Below are positions 1 to 7,517 of a stretch of DNA of 14,516 nt, piece after piece. Location of the stretch: the NCBI GenBank assembly GCA_002327985.1, contig DCVM01000119.1, positions 5,743 to 20,258 on the forward strand, given 5' to 3'. Every line of letters begins with the position of its first letter. Position 1 is the first letter of the stretch. The translations under genes and the position numbers were made by a program. The notes beneath the pieces are model-generated. The model had not been told where the DNA came from. It worked only from the letters and a program-made list of their open reading frames with translations, and made no database searches. This DNA is from Syntrophaceae bacterium UBA2188 (lineage in GTDB: Bacteria; Desulfobacterota; BSN033; UBA1163).

Positions 1-698
1 ATTCCCAAAGCATAAGCCACACTCAGGCGGAGTTCGTAAGGGGACTGCGTTGCGGTAAGAATCGTCAGTTCATCGCCCTTCCAGCTGGCGATGCAGATAT
101 GAGGCTCTACAGGCGAATGAATCTGTGGTTTGACTTCGACTTTATCTTCAATCACCACATCACTTTCTTTGAACCCCTCTTCAATCTCTCCCCACTCCAT
201 GACCATCGGCGCATGGATGTTTTTCTCAACCAACATGGCCAATTGCGGCCCGTAGACATTTCCCCCGGGGTACAGTTGGGGAGCATCCGGCTTTGCACCT
301 TCTTCCGGATCAAAAATAGCGGGCAAAACCTCATACTCAACGTCGAATAGGTCTAAAGCTTCCTCTGCAATGGCTCTCGTTCTGGCAGCAACTGCGGCCA
401 CTTCATCTCCCGCATACCTCACATGGTCCTCCAGGATATAACAGCATCTCTGGTCTCTCCGGGGCATCTGCCGGGACGGTACATCATTATGAGTGAGGAC
501 GGCCTCTACCCCAGGCAATCTCTCCACTTTGCTTGTATCGATTCGCCTGATCCGGGCATGTGCATGGGGACTTCTAAGTATCTTCGCATAAAGTTCTGCG
601 GAAAGATCGTCTACATACTTAAATCTTCCACAGACCTTTTCAAAGACTTCCAGGGGTGGGATAGATTTCCCGACAATCTTGAGCTCCTTTTCGGTCAT
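1..698 (-). CDS. Molybdenum hydroxylase large subunit (CoxL/XdhA-like), N-terminal part, runs off the window
   Basis: This is the molybdopterin-cytosine-dinucleotide-binding catalytic subunit of a xanthine dehydrogenase/CO dehydrogenase-family hydroxylase. It inserts a water-derived oxygen into, or oxidises, an unknown substrate. Only the first 232 codons are in the window, with no stop before base 1. Visible parts are a start typical of the family (MTEKELKIVGKSIPPLEVFEKV), then GRFKYVDDL and LRSPHAHARI of the a/b hammerhead domain, VRYAGDEVAAVAA near residue 95, and Q-I-H-S-P-V-E-P-H, where the first molybdopterin-binding domain begins. The ATG at 698 lies four bases after the stop of the [2Fe-2S] subunit gene, and its AGGAAGG ribosome site sits inside the end of that gene, so the two are almost certainly translated together. 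The catalytic Glu and the substrate-specific loops lie outside the window, so the substrate is unknown. Family assignment is firm. Confidence 0.9.
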   Translation of the reverse strand, partial: MTEKELKIVGKSIPPLEVFEKVCGRFKYVDDLSAELYAKILRSPHAHARIRRIDTSKVERLPGVEAVLTHNDVPSRQMPRRDQRCCYILEDHVRYAGDEVAAVAARTRAIAEEALDLFDVEYEVLPAIFDPEEGAKPDAPQLYPGGNVYGPQLAMLVEKNIHAPMVMEWGEIEEGFKESDVVIEDKVEVKPQIHSPVEPHICIASWKGDELTILTATQSPYELRLSVAYALG

Positions 699-702
699 AT
701 CG

Positions 703-1197
703 TTACCCTTCCTTCCTCATGGCTTCTGCTGCAGCCGAAATGGCTTCAACAATTTGCATATAACCTGTACACCTACAAATAATGCCGTTGATAGCCCCCC
801 TGATTTCATGATCCGTCGGCCTGGGGTTCTTCTCTAACAAACATTTTGCCGTTAGAATCATAGCAGGTGTACAAAAGCCGCACTGTACAGCACCATGTTC
901 TGCAAAAGCCTTCTGAATAGGATGCAGCTCTTCCACCATTGGATCAGCCATCCCCTCAATTGTAAGGATGTCTTTCCCCTCACACTCAATGGCAAGGGTC
1001 AAACAGGATAAAATCGTCTGTCCGTCCACAATAAGAGTACAAGCCCCACACTCCCCTGCTTCGCACCCGACCTTCGTTCCGGTTAAGCCCAGCCTCTGTC
1101 TCAACACATCAGACAGCAATTCATTTGGGCTGACCTCAATCGCATAGATCTTCCCATTTATCCTGAGGGTGATCTCCTTTCTCCATACAGGTTCCAT
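703..1197 (-). CDS. Molybdenum hydroxylase [2Fe-2S] small subunit (CoxS-like)
   Basis: This 164-aa iron-sulfur subunit passes electrons from the molybdenum centre to a flavin subunit or outside acceptor. Length is normal for the family. The N-terminal plant-ferredoxin-like domain carries C45-x4-C50-x2-C53 and C65. The C-terminal helical domain carries C106-x2-C109 and C141-R-C143-T-G-Y. All eight cluster-binding cysteines are present, so the protein should be functional. The ATG at 1197 has a GAGG ribosome site six bases upstream and follows tctA by 54 bases, so it may be cotranscribed with the transporter. It is followed directly by the large subunit. A third (FAD, CoxM-type) subunit is not visible and would have to lie further left or elsewhere. 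A broken second copy of this gene family lies on the other side of the transporter genes at 4270-4431. Confidence 0.95.
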   Translation of the reverse strand: MEPVWRKEITLRINGKIYAIEVSPNELLSDVLRQRLGLTGTKVGCEAGECGACTLIVDGQTILSCLTLAIECEGKDILTIEGMADPMVEELHPIQKAFAEHGAVQCGFCTPAMILTAKCLLEKNPRPTDHEIRGAINGIICRCTGYMQIVEAISAAAEAMRKEG

Positions 1198-1251
1198 AAT
1201 TTACCTCAGAAGTTTGAAAAACTCTTTTTGGTCAAAAAAGGACATTTTTGT

Positions 1252-2748
1252 CTATCCTGCCGCCATGGTTATCTTCCTCCTGAATTTTCCTAAAAGAGGA
1301 AGAAGAAGCAGAATAATAGCCGTTCCAAATAAAATCAAGGATATGGGACGTGTAAAAAAGATAAGGAAACTGCCCCTTGAAATCATTAAAGACTGCCTTA
1401 AGGCATTTTCCATCATCGGCCCCAAAACCATTGCCAGAATAAGAGGGGCTCCTTCATAGTCAAATTTCTTCATCAGGTATCCCAGAATTCCGCAGCCGGC
1501 CATAATGACGATTTCTGCAACACTGTTGTTTAGACTGTATACCCCAATGAGAGAGAAAAGAAGAATGAAAGGAAAGAGGATGGCATAAGGGATTTTAAGA
1601 AATTTAACCCATATCCCTATAAGAGGGAGGTTGAGGATGAGAAGCATCACATTTCCTAAATACATGCTGCTAATCACACCCCAAAAGACATCCGGATGAT
1701 TCTTAATCAGAAGGGGACCTGGTTGTAATCCATAAATCATAAATGCCCCTAACAGTATTGCTGTTGCCACATTGGAAGGTAGACCCAGCGTGAGCAGAGG
1801 AATAAATGCACCAGTTGAACCCGCATTGTTAGCACTTTCAGGGCCGGCTACGGCCTCAATCACCCCTGTACCGAACTTCTCAGGATGTTTTGAGAGTTTT
1901 TTCTCCAACCCATAAGAAGCAAACGAGGCAACGACTGCACCTCCTCCTGGTAGGATTCCCAGAAAGAATCCGATTAGAGTCCCCCTAAGCATTGCCCATT
2001 TGCAATCCATCCAGTCTTTGAAAGTGGGAAGAAGCCCCTTGAAACTGGTCTGAAAAATCTCCCTTTTAACCCCCTCTTCAATCTGGAGTAAGACTTCGGA
2101 AACCCCAAAAAGGCCCATCGTAACTGGAACCAATCCAATTCCATCATAAAGGATCAATTGATTAAACGTAAAACGGTACATGCCAGAGATAGCATCTGTT
2201 CCAATGGATCCCAAAATCAACCCAAGGCAAGCCATAATTAAACCTTTGACCATTGAACCCTTGGTCAAAAACGTTAAAATGGTAAGTCCCAATATCATCA
2301 AAGAGAAATATTCTGGTGGGCCGAATTTAATAGCGAGGTTTGCTAAGGGGGGTGATAAAAAAACCAGTATAAAGACCCCGATCGTCCCGGCGATGAAAGA
2401 ACCAAACGCGGATATTCCAAGGGCCGGGCCGGCTCGGCCCTGTCGAGCCATCTTATAACCATCAAGACAGGTCACCACTGAAGCCGTCTCTCCTGGAATG
2501 TTTACGAGGATAGACGTGGTAGATCCCCCGTACATGGAACCGTAATAGATACCGGCCAACATAATGGTGGCGGAGACAGGGCTCATATGAAATGTGCCAG
2601 GAAGTAATAAGGCAATTGCCGCTGGAGCACCTAACCCGGGTAAAACACCCACAAGTGTCCCCACAAGACACCCGAGAAAGCAGTAGAAGAGGTTGGCCGG
2701 TTGTAAAACGATTTGAAAACCATGAAGGACGCTATCCAAAATTTCCAT
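1252..2748 (-). CDS. tctA: Tripartite tricarboxylate transporter, large membrane subunit TctA
   Basis: This 498-aa polytopic inner-membrane protein is the main permease of a TTT system, which takes up carboxylates delivered by a periplasmic Bug/TctC receptor using an ion gradient. The length matches the family (about 500 aa). Family signatures are visible: LPGLGAPAAIALLLP near residues 36-50, MLAGIYYGSMYGGSTTSILVNIPG around 63-86, and TCLDGYKMARQG near 93-104, with many hydrophobic segments after that and a basic C-terminus. The ATG at 2748 begins five bases after the tctB stop, so translation is probably coupled. The order tctC-tctB-tctA is one of the known arrangements. The transported acid cannot be inferred from TctA. 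Confidence 0.95.
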   Translation of the reverse strand: MEILDSVLHGFQIVLQPANLFYCFLGCLVGTLVGVLPGLGAPAAIALLLPGTFHMSPVSATIMLAGIYYGSMYGGSTTSILVNIPGETASVVTCLDGYKMARQGRAGPALGISAFGSFIAGTIGVFILVFLSPPLANLAIKFGPPEYFSLMILGLTILTFLTKGSMVKGLIMACLGLILGSIGTDAISGMYRFTFNQLILYDGIGLVPVTMGLFGVSEVLLQIEEGVKREIFQTSFKGLLPTFKDWMDCKWAMLRGTLIGFFLGILPGGGAVVASFASYGLEKKLSKHPEKFGTGVIEAVAGPESANNAGSTGAFIPLLTLGLPSNVATAILLGAFMIYGLQPGPLLIKNHPDVFWGVISSMYLGNVMLLILNLPLIGIWVKFLKIPYAILFPFILLFSLIGVYSLNNSVAEIVIMAGCGILGYLMKKFDYEGAPLILAMVLGPMMENALRQSLMISRGSFLIFFTRPISLILFGTAIILLLLPLLGKFRRKITMAAG

Positions 2749-2753
2749 ACGTT

Positions 2754-3206
2754 CTAGAAATTAAAGATCCCTTTTGGTAATTGAACATTGAGCCAGAGCT
2801 GAAACACCCCATAGCACCCAAGTGAAGAAACCAAAGAAAGAAATATCACGAGGGACCTTCTCACCTTTCCTATGGCCAAGAGGAGGAAACCCATTAAAAG
2901 AAAAGTCATGAGAATGAATCCTAATGTCTCAAGGAAGAGTCCATATAAAATAAGGGATAACAGGATCAAGAGGACTCTTCCTGTCCCACCTTTTGCCAAC
3001 AAAGTCTTAACCATTCCCTCCCCTTTTGAAAAGGATTGAACAAAAAGGATAAGAGAGAACAGAAACATCAATACCCCAACCAAGAATGGAAGAAATCCTG
3101 CTCCCGGGTTGGCAAAAGTTCCAAAAGGAAGCTTAGAGGATAGGAAGACCGTAATGGCAGAAACGATCATCCAGAAAAAGGAACTTTTTTGATCTAAACG
3201 CTTCAT
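2754..3206 (-). CDS. tctB: Tripartite tricarboxylate transporter, small membrane subunit TctB
   Basis: This 150-aa protein is the small accessory membrane subunit of the TTT transporter. Hydrophobic stretches lie at about residues 10-24, 37-59, 77-112 (probably two segments) and 117-138, giving the four-helix layout expected for TctB. The sequence FANPGAGFLPFLVG between the first two helices matches the conserved proline/glycine loop of the family. The start codon overlaps the tctC stop by four bases (ATGA), a classic sign of translational coupling. TctB sequences vary a lot, so the assignment rests on size, topology, the loop motif and its position between tctC and tctA. Confidence 0.9.
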   Translation of the reverse strand: MKRLDQKSSFFWMIVSAITVFLSSKLPFGTFANPGAGFLPFLVGVLMFLFSLILFVQSFSKGEGMVKTLLAKGGTGRVLLILLSLILYGLFLETLGFILMTFLLMGFLLLAIGKVRRSLVIFLSLVSSLGCYGVFQLWLNVQLPKGIFNF

Positions 3207-4168
3207 TTCTTAATCATCTGAGCACTTTGGGCAATCTCCATCAGCCTTTTATGCTCTTCCTTAACAAAATGATCAAAGTCTTTAGCGCCCATGTAAGTTG
3301 CGCTGAATCCCACTTTTTCAAGTTGGCTCACAACCTCTTGGCTAGCTGCTGCCTTTTGATAGGCTATCGAGAGTTTTTCTAAAACAGCTGCAGGGGTGCC
3401 CGAAGGTGCAAAGACCCCTCCCCATGAAAAAATATTACCCGTCTTTGGAAAACCCTTCTCTGCCATGGTCGGTAGATTCGGGAACTGAGGAACTCTTTTC
3501 GAAGTGGTCATGGCCAATCCCTTCATTGTTCCCCCCTTTATGTGTTCTGCAACGGCCACTAAACCCAGAAAGGCTGCGTCTACATGCCCGCCCATCACGC
3601 CAACTACACCAGGGGCATCACCCTGAAAAGGAATATGGTTCACTTCGATCCCAGCCTCTTTTTTTAAAAGCTCAAGGCCGAAATGGTGCACGCTGTTAAC
3701 TCCCGGGGTCCCTACAGTCAATTTATTTGGATTCTTCTTGGCAAAGTCAATGAGATCTTCGATGGTATTGAACTTTGCATCCCCTTTCACAACAATTACC
3801 AGAGGCATATTATAGAGTCCCACAATAGGAGCGAAATCACTTATCTTAAAAGGGTTGTTGGGATTAGCGACGGTCTGGATAACGGTCGTGATGGTGGCAT
3901 TAAAAAGAGTATAGCCATCCGGCTTTGCCTTGGCTACAAAATCGGCGGCAACAGCAGACCCTCCCCCAGGCTTATTATTTACAACCATGGGTTGCTCTAA
4001 ATGTTTATTTACCTGATTGGTAACAATTCTTGCAGCGGTATCTGTGGCTCCGCCCGCTGAGTAGCCCACAAAGATGGTGATCGGTTTTGTCGGATAATCT
4101 ACAGCCCATGCAACTCCTGCCCCCACGCTTAAAAAAAGAACCGTTAAAATTGAAATAGCTTTTTTCAT
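3203..4168 (-). CDS. tctC: Periplasmic solute-binding receptor TctC (Bug family)
   Basis: This is the extracytoplasmic receptor that captures a carboxylate and presents it to TctAB. With the start proposed here it has 321 aa. A Sec signal peptide is clear: MKKA, a hydrophobic core ISILTVLFLSVGAGV, then cleavage near AWA-VDYP. Mature-protein signatures of the Bug family follow: DYPTKPITIFVGYSAGGATDTAAR near the N-terminus, NNKPGGGSAVAADFV, and AKPDGYTLFNAT. I prefer the ATG at 4168 to the one at 4177. The GGAG ribosome site (4178-4181) touches the upstream ATG with no spacing but is nine bases from the second, which also gives a more usual signal peptide. The gene opens the tct block and follows a decayed [2Fe-2S] gene. 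Bug receptors bind many different acids, so the ligand is unknown. Confidence 0.93.
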   Translation of the reverse strand: MKKAISILTVLFLSVGAGVAWAVDYPTKPITIFVGYSAGGATDTAARIVTNQVNKHLEQPMVVNNKPGGGSAVAADFVAKAKPDGYTLFNATITTVIQTVANPNNPFKISDFAPIVGLYNMPLVIVVKGDAKFNTIEDLIDFAKKNPNKLTVGTPGVNSVHHFGLELLKKEAGIEVNHIPFQGDAPGVVGVMGGHVDAAFLGLVAVAEHIKGGTMKGLAMTTSKRVPQFPNLPTMAEKGFPKTGNIFSWGGVFAPSGTPAAVLEKLSIAYQKAAASQEVVSQLEKVGFSATYMGAKDFDHFVKEEHKRLMEIAQSAQMIKK

Positions 4169-4269
4169 CTCTGACATCTCCTTTCTTTTTAAAATTGTTT
4201 TGGTAACCGAAATATTGTTGTTTCTATTTCACCCCTTTCAATCACATGATGTGTCATTCTCAATACCCT

Positions 4270-4431
4270 ACATACACCACAGTCTCCAACTTCACAACCA
4301 ATCTTTATTCCTGTCAACCTCAGCCTTTCTTATAACACATCACCCAATAACTGATTGGGCCGAACTTCTCTCTCGTGATATTGACCATTAACCGTTATGT
4401 GAATCATCTTTCTGGCCATTGTTTTCAGCAT
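4270..4431 (-). pseudogene. Remnant of a second [2Fe-2S] hydroxylase small-subunit gene (coxS-like)
   Basis: Reading the minus strand from an ATG at 4431, which has a GAGG ribosome site just upstream, gives an N-terminal ferredoxin-like domain. It runs from MIHITVNGQYHEREVRP through LLGDVL, then an in-frame TAA at 4330-4332, then ERLRLTGIKIGCEVGDCGVC. Beyond the third cysteine codon (4270-4272) the family match stops. The frame drifts on to a TAA at 4189-4191, and the fourth cysteine and the whole C-terminal cluster domain are missing. Aligned by hand with residues 9-53 of the intact subunit at 703-1197, 25 of 45 positions are identical, including the three cysteines. The DNA is much less alike, so this is an old paralogue and not a fresh duplication. 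It sits between the epimerase gene and tctC and does not appear as an ordinary ORF because of the stop. Confidence 0.85.
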
Positions 4432-4491
4432 TATTTCCTCGCCTTAACCTTTTATTTAACAGAATTCTTTGGTTTTATCATTTTAGACCCT

Positions 4492-5442
4492 TCAAATACT
4501 TTCATTCGATTCGTTCTTGCTCAAAACTCGTTGTCTGGAAATCTGCTCTTTGACACCTGCTGCAAGATCATACCTAAGTTTGAAACCCAGATCCTCGCAT
4601 ATACGGCTGTTATCTATCCTGTCGATATAGTAAATAGGTTTTCCGTGATAACGTGCTTTCGCTTCTGGAATGTTTTTTTTCACTTCCTCCATGAGTTCTC
4701 TAATTGAAGCCTTAAATCCGCCGATGTAATAAATTGGGTGAGGAAGCCGATCCCCTTTATATTGGCAACACCTGACAAAGGCATCAGCGCAGTCGTCTAC
4801 AAAGCAAAAATTAGTGGTTTCATCCGGACCCACCGGGATGTCTACAACCTCTCCCATCAAGGGTAGTTTTACAACGTCGGTTAGCCAACCCGTGGCGCCA
4901 CTCGCTCTCATTGGACCGTAAATGGATGAAGGCCTGAGGGAAACGATATCCATGTCCCAGCGAGCATTGTAAAGTTTGGCCATAAACTCTCCGTAGTACT
5001 TACAGGTCCCATAAACGGTGACAGGATTATTCAGAGAGTCTTCATTTTGGGGAAGACCCCCTGCTCTCTTCTTGTCTCCATAAATAGCCAGGGAACTGGC
5101 CCAGACGACTCGTTTGATCCCGGTGATCCGGGCAGCCTCAAATACATTCAGTGTTCCTATGAGGTTGGTCTTCGTCGCAGAGTAAGGCACCTTTTCACTT
5201 TCTGCTTCCAATTCAGAAGAGGCATCGATAATTTTTGATACTTTGTAAGCACTGATCCAATCGAAGACCTGATCGATATTGGTCTTGTCGCCTTGAACCA
5301 CTTTTATCTTTTCAGCCAATTCACCAAGCCGATGAAGTGTGGGTTGACGCCCGACAACGACGATATCTTGTCCGAGTTCTACCAAAGACCTTACTATCCT
5401 TGATCCAATAAATCCCATCCCTCCGATGACCAGAATCGACAT
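4492..5442 (-). CDS. NAD-dependent epimerase/dehydratase (extended SDR family)
   Basis: This 316-aa protein is an extended short-chain dehydrogenase, a group that includes nucleotide-sugar epimerases, dehydratases and other NAD(P)-dependent oxidoreductases. The N-terminal Rossmann motif is VIGGMGFIGSRIV (residues 5-17). The catalytic set is visible: Ser in WASSLAIYG (114-122) and Y144-x3-K148 in VYGTCKYYGE. A downstream RPSSIYGP segment (about 170-177) and FVDDCADAF are also typical. The ATG at 5442 is preceded by GGGGAG at good spacing. It is separated by about 100 bases from the aminotransferase gene upstream. Being in a catabolic rather than a cell-envelope neighbourhood, it may act on a hydroxy-acid or sugar-like intermediate rather than a nucleotide sugar. 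That is inference only. Confidence 0.88.
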   Translation of the reverse strand: MSILVIGGMGFIGSRIVRSLVELGQDIVVVGRQPTLHRLGELAEKIKVVQGDKTNIDQVFDWISAYKVSKIIDASSELEAESEKVPYSATKTNLIGTLNVFEAARITGIKRVVWASSLAIYGDKKRAGGLPQNEDSLNNPVTVYGTCKYYGEFMAKLYNARWDMDIVSLRPSSIYGPMRASGATGWLTDVVKLPLMGEVVDIPVGPDETTNFCFVDDCADAFVRCCQYKGDRLPHPIYYIGGFKASIRELMEEVKKNIPEAKARYHGKPIYYIDRIDNSRICEDLGFKLRYDLAAGVKEQISRQRVLSKNESNESI

Positions 5443-5544
5443 AGGATCTCCCCTCTTGGAATGAATGATTCGCTCAGATTGTTGATGATCAATAACTAAG
5501 TATTACAGCGATTTTTATCGGATCCATTTATTAAATAATAGTTG

Positions 5545-6432
5545 TTACTCAAAGATTGGAGCCCCCTCCCTGTTGGCAAGGTCCAAAAATCTTTTCGTAA
5601 TCTGGACTGTCACGGGACCAGGGGCTCCACTTCCGATCTGCCTGCCATCAACCCAAACAATTGACACCACTTCAATACGAGTAGCCGTACAGAAGCATTC
5701 GTCACTGGTATACAAGTCATGCAAGGTTAGCGGTTCCTCTGTTGTTTCCAATCTCATTTCTTTAGCAATCCGCAGCACAACCCTTCTAGTCACCCCATCC
5801 AAGATTCCAAACCAAAGCGGAGGGGTGAGAACCCGAGAGTTCTTGACAATAAACAGGTTGTCACCGGTTAATTCACAGACGAAGCCTTGTTCGTTCAAAA
5901 AGATGGCATCTTGAACCCCGACAGCATTGGCTTGTAGTTTGGCTAAAATGTTGTTTAAATAGTTGGTTGACTTTATCCGAGGGCTAAGAACATCTGGCCC
6001 ATTACGCCGGAAAGTAGTGGTAATGACCTTTATTCCCTTTTGGCTTAATGACGCTCCCCCTGTATCTTCGGGATGCCGGATCTCGGCATCCACAATGATA
6101 ACGACCGTCGCTTTCGGGCAACTTCTGGGATCAAGTCCCAGCGCCCCTTTTCCCCGGCTTGCTACTGGCCGAATGTAAGCATCTTTCAAATTATTCCGTC
6201 TGACTGTCTCAAGGATTGCCTTTTTCATCTCGTTACGGCTGAGTGGTAACAACAATTGTATGGACTGTGCCGATTCAAAAAAGCGATCTACATGTTCATC
6301 GAGGGCAAAAATTCGTCCGTTATATGCTTTAATCCCTTCAAAGACTCCATCTCCATAAAGAAATCCATGGTCAAATACCGAAACCTTGGCTTCCTCTTCA
6401 CTCACAAAACTGCCATTGACATATACGATCAT
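5545..6432 (-). CDS. Class IV PLP aminotransferase (branched-chain/D-amino-acid aminotransferase family)
   Basis: This 295-aa pyridoxal-phosphate enzyme moves an amino group between an amino acid and a 2-oxo acid. The sequence follows the IlvE/D-alanine aminotransferase fold throughout: VFDHGFLYGDGVFEGIKAYNG (residues 19-39), YIRPVASRGKGALGLDP (86-102), and IKSTNYLNNILAK with the PLP-binding lysine at K154. Two motifs depart from ordinary IlvE: GFVCELTGDNLF (183-194, usually EGSGENIF-like) and CTATRIEVV (248-256, usually GTAAEV-like). The second helps bind the substrate carboxylate, so the substrate may differ from Val/Leu/Ile. AGGAGG lies eight bases before the ATG. The D-glutamate-cyclase-like gene is 49 bases upstream in the same direction, which makes a D-amino-acid role worth considering. 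Confidence 0.9.
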   Translation of the reverse strand: MIVYVNGSFVSEEEAKVSVFDHGFLYGDGVFEGIKAYNGRIFALDEHVDRFFESAQSIQLLLPLSRNEMKKAILETVRRNNLKDAYIRPVASRGKGALGLDPRSCPKATVVIIVDAEIRHPEDTGGASLSQKGIKVITTTFRRNGPDVLSPRIKSTNYLNNILAKLQANAVGVQDAIFLNEQGFVCELTGDNLFIVKNSRVLTPPLWFGILDGVTRRVVLRIAKEMRLETTEEPLTLHDLYTSDECFCTATRIEVVSIVWVDGRQIGSGAPGPVTVQITKRFLDLANREGAPIFE

Positions 6433-6481
6433 ACAAAATCCCTCCTTCGATTGAATTCAATTCCTTCACCTAAGAAATCTA

Positions 6482-7501
6482 TTAGTATTTTATTTCTTTG
6501 AAGCGCCCTCGGATGATTTCTCCAAGAAAATCTAAAATCGCTACATCAATTTTTGCGGGGATGGCATCAAGAAAGGGCCGAGGAACTTTGGCAGGCCCAT
6601 CCAATCCTCCAGCGTCAATGCATTCCATGACGATTCTCAATTCTTCTTCGCCGTTATGGAGCGCCTCTGCCTTACTTGTTATCGCAGCCAGACAGGCCTC
6701 TATGCCGTAAGCTCCCCAATTGGAAACCGTGGCCACCACCAACACATCTACGAGGGTACTGTCTGCAATTCCACAGTGGGTGGGACATTTACAATTGTCA
6801 CCGTAGGGAACCACTTTCCTTACTGTTTCGTAGATGTTGCCCATCCCGATTTCATTACCACCATCTCCGATACCAATGGTAAGGATCCCTTCTTTACGAC
6901 ATTCCTCAAAAAGCCTGCCGATCCTTGCCTCATAGGGAGCCATATCCACACCATTCCATGCATGATAAATCCCGTTCTTGCTGACTCCCCTTCTCTCAAT
7001 GGCCACTATCGCCTTAGGTTTAAAATCCTTAATTAATTGTTTGGCCTTCCTCCCTGCTTCTCCCTCCTCTGTAGGAAAATCAACGATGGAACTTAAAGGT
7101 AAGTCAATTTCGGTCAAAGCCTCCGCTGGAACAATCGCACACTCCCCACCATTTACCGTCTTGGATACCATATCGACGAGTACTTTATCGGTCACAAATA
7201 TCGTTTTGGCACCCAGTGCAATCCTAAGGGCTCGCGCCAGGGCCGCCCCACCCACCGGACCATCATTCTCACCCATACCAAGATGTTGGAAAGGATAAAT
7301 AATCATGCCTGTGGCAATCAAAACGATGTCTTTCGGCTGAACCACTTCTGCTAATTTCTGGGCGGCCAGAAGGCACAAGGGAAACCTGTGTAAAGATCGA
7401 GCAGCCTCATATAATTTACCAATCACTCCCCTACCGGCAATGTCAAGAGTTAACAACCGATCAATTGTTTCACCAATAGTGTCCAAAAAATCTTCTCCCA
7501 T
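6482..7501 (-). CDS. DUF4392 / D-glutamate cyclase-like protein
   Basis: This 339-aa protein resembles the C-terminal (DUF4392) domain of vertebrate D-glutamate cyclase, which interconverts D-glutamate and 5-oxo-D-proline, and its stand-alone bacterial relatives. Motifs seen are GENDGPVGGAALARAL (77-92), VAIERRG (166-172), the strongly conserved IGDGGNEIGMG (211-221), and VSNWGAYGIEA (259-269). A Cys-rich stretch, D-N-C-K-C-P-T-H-C (235-243), lies between the last two. The ATG at 7501 has AAGGAG five bases upstream. The gene starts 16 bases after the ThDP enzyme stop and is probably in the same transcript. Enzyme activity has been shown for only a few members, so the reaction here is inferred. 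The neighbouring aminotransferase is consistent with amino-acid metabolism. Confidence 0.82.
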   Translation of the reverse strand: MGEDFLDTIGETIDRLLTLDIAGRGVIGKLYEAARSLHRFPLCLLAAQKLAEVVQPKDIVLIATGMIIYPFQHLGMGENDGPVGGAALARALRIALGAKTIFVTDKVLVDMVSKTVNGGECAIVPAEALTEIDLPLSSIVDFPTEEGEAGRKAKQLIKDFKPKAIVAIERRGVSKNGIYHAWNGVDMAPYEARIGRLFEECRKEGILTIGIGDGGNEIGMGNIYETVRKVVPYGDNCKCPTHCGIADSTLVDVLVVATVSNWGAYGIEACLAAITSKAEALHNGEEELRIVMECIDAGGLDGPAKVPRPFLDAIPAKIDVAILDFLGEIIRGRFKEIKY

Positions 7502-7517
7502 TGATTCTCCTTTTCAA

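Noticed and set aside
423..782. Plus-strand open frames over the hydroxylase genes
   Set aside because: They run antisense to clear CoxL and CoxS coding sequence and show no protein features of their own.
4200..4707. Plus-strand open frames between tctC and the epimerase gene
   Set aside because: They lie opposite the epimerase 3' end and the [2Fe-2S] remnant; the minus strand explains the sequence.
5482..5492. TTGATGATCAA palindrome upstream of the epimerase gene as an operator
   Set aside because: It is short, single and AT-rich, with no clear promoter beside it; too likely by chance.
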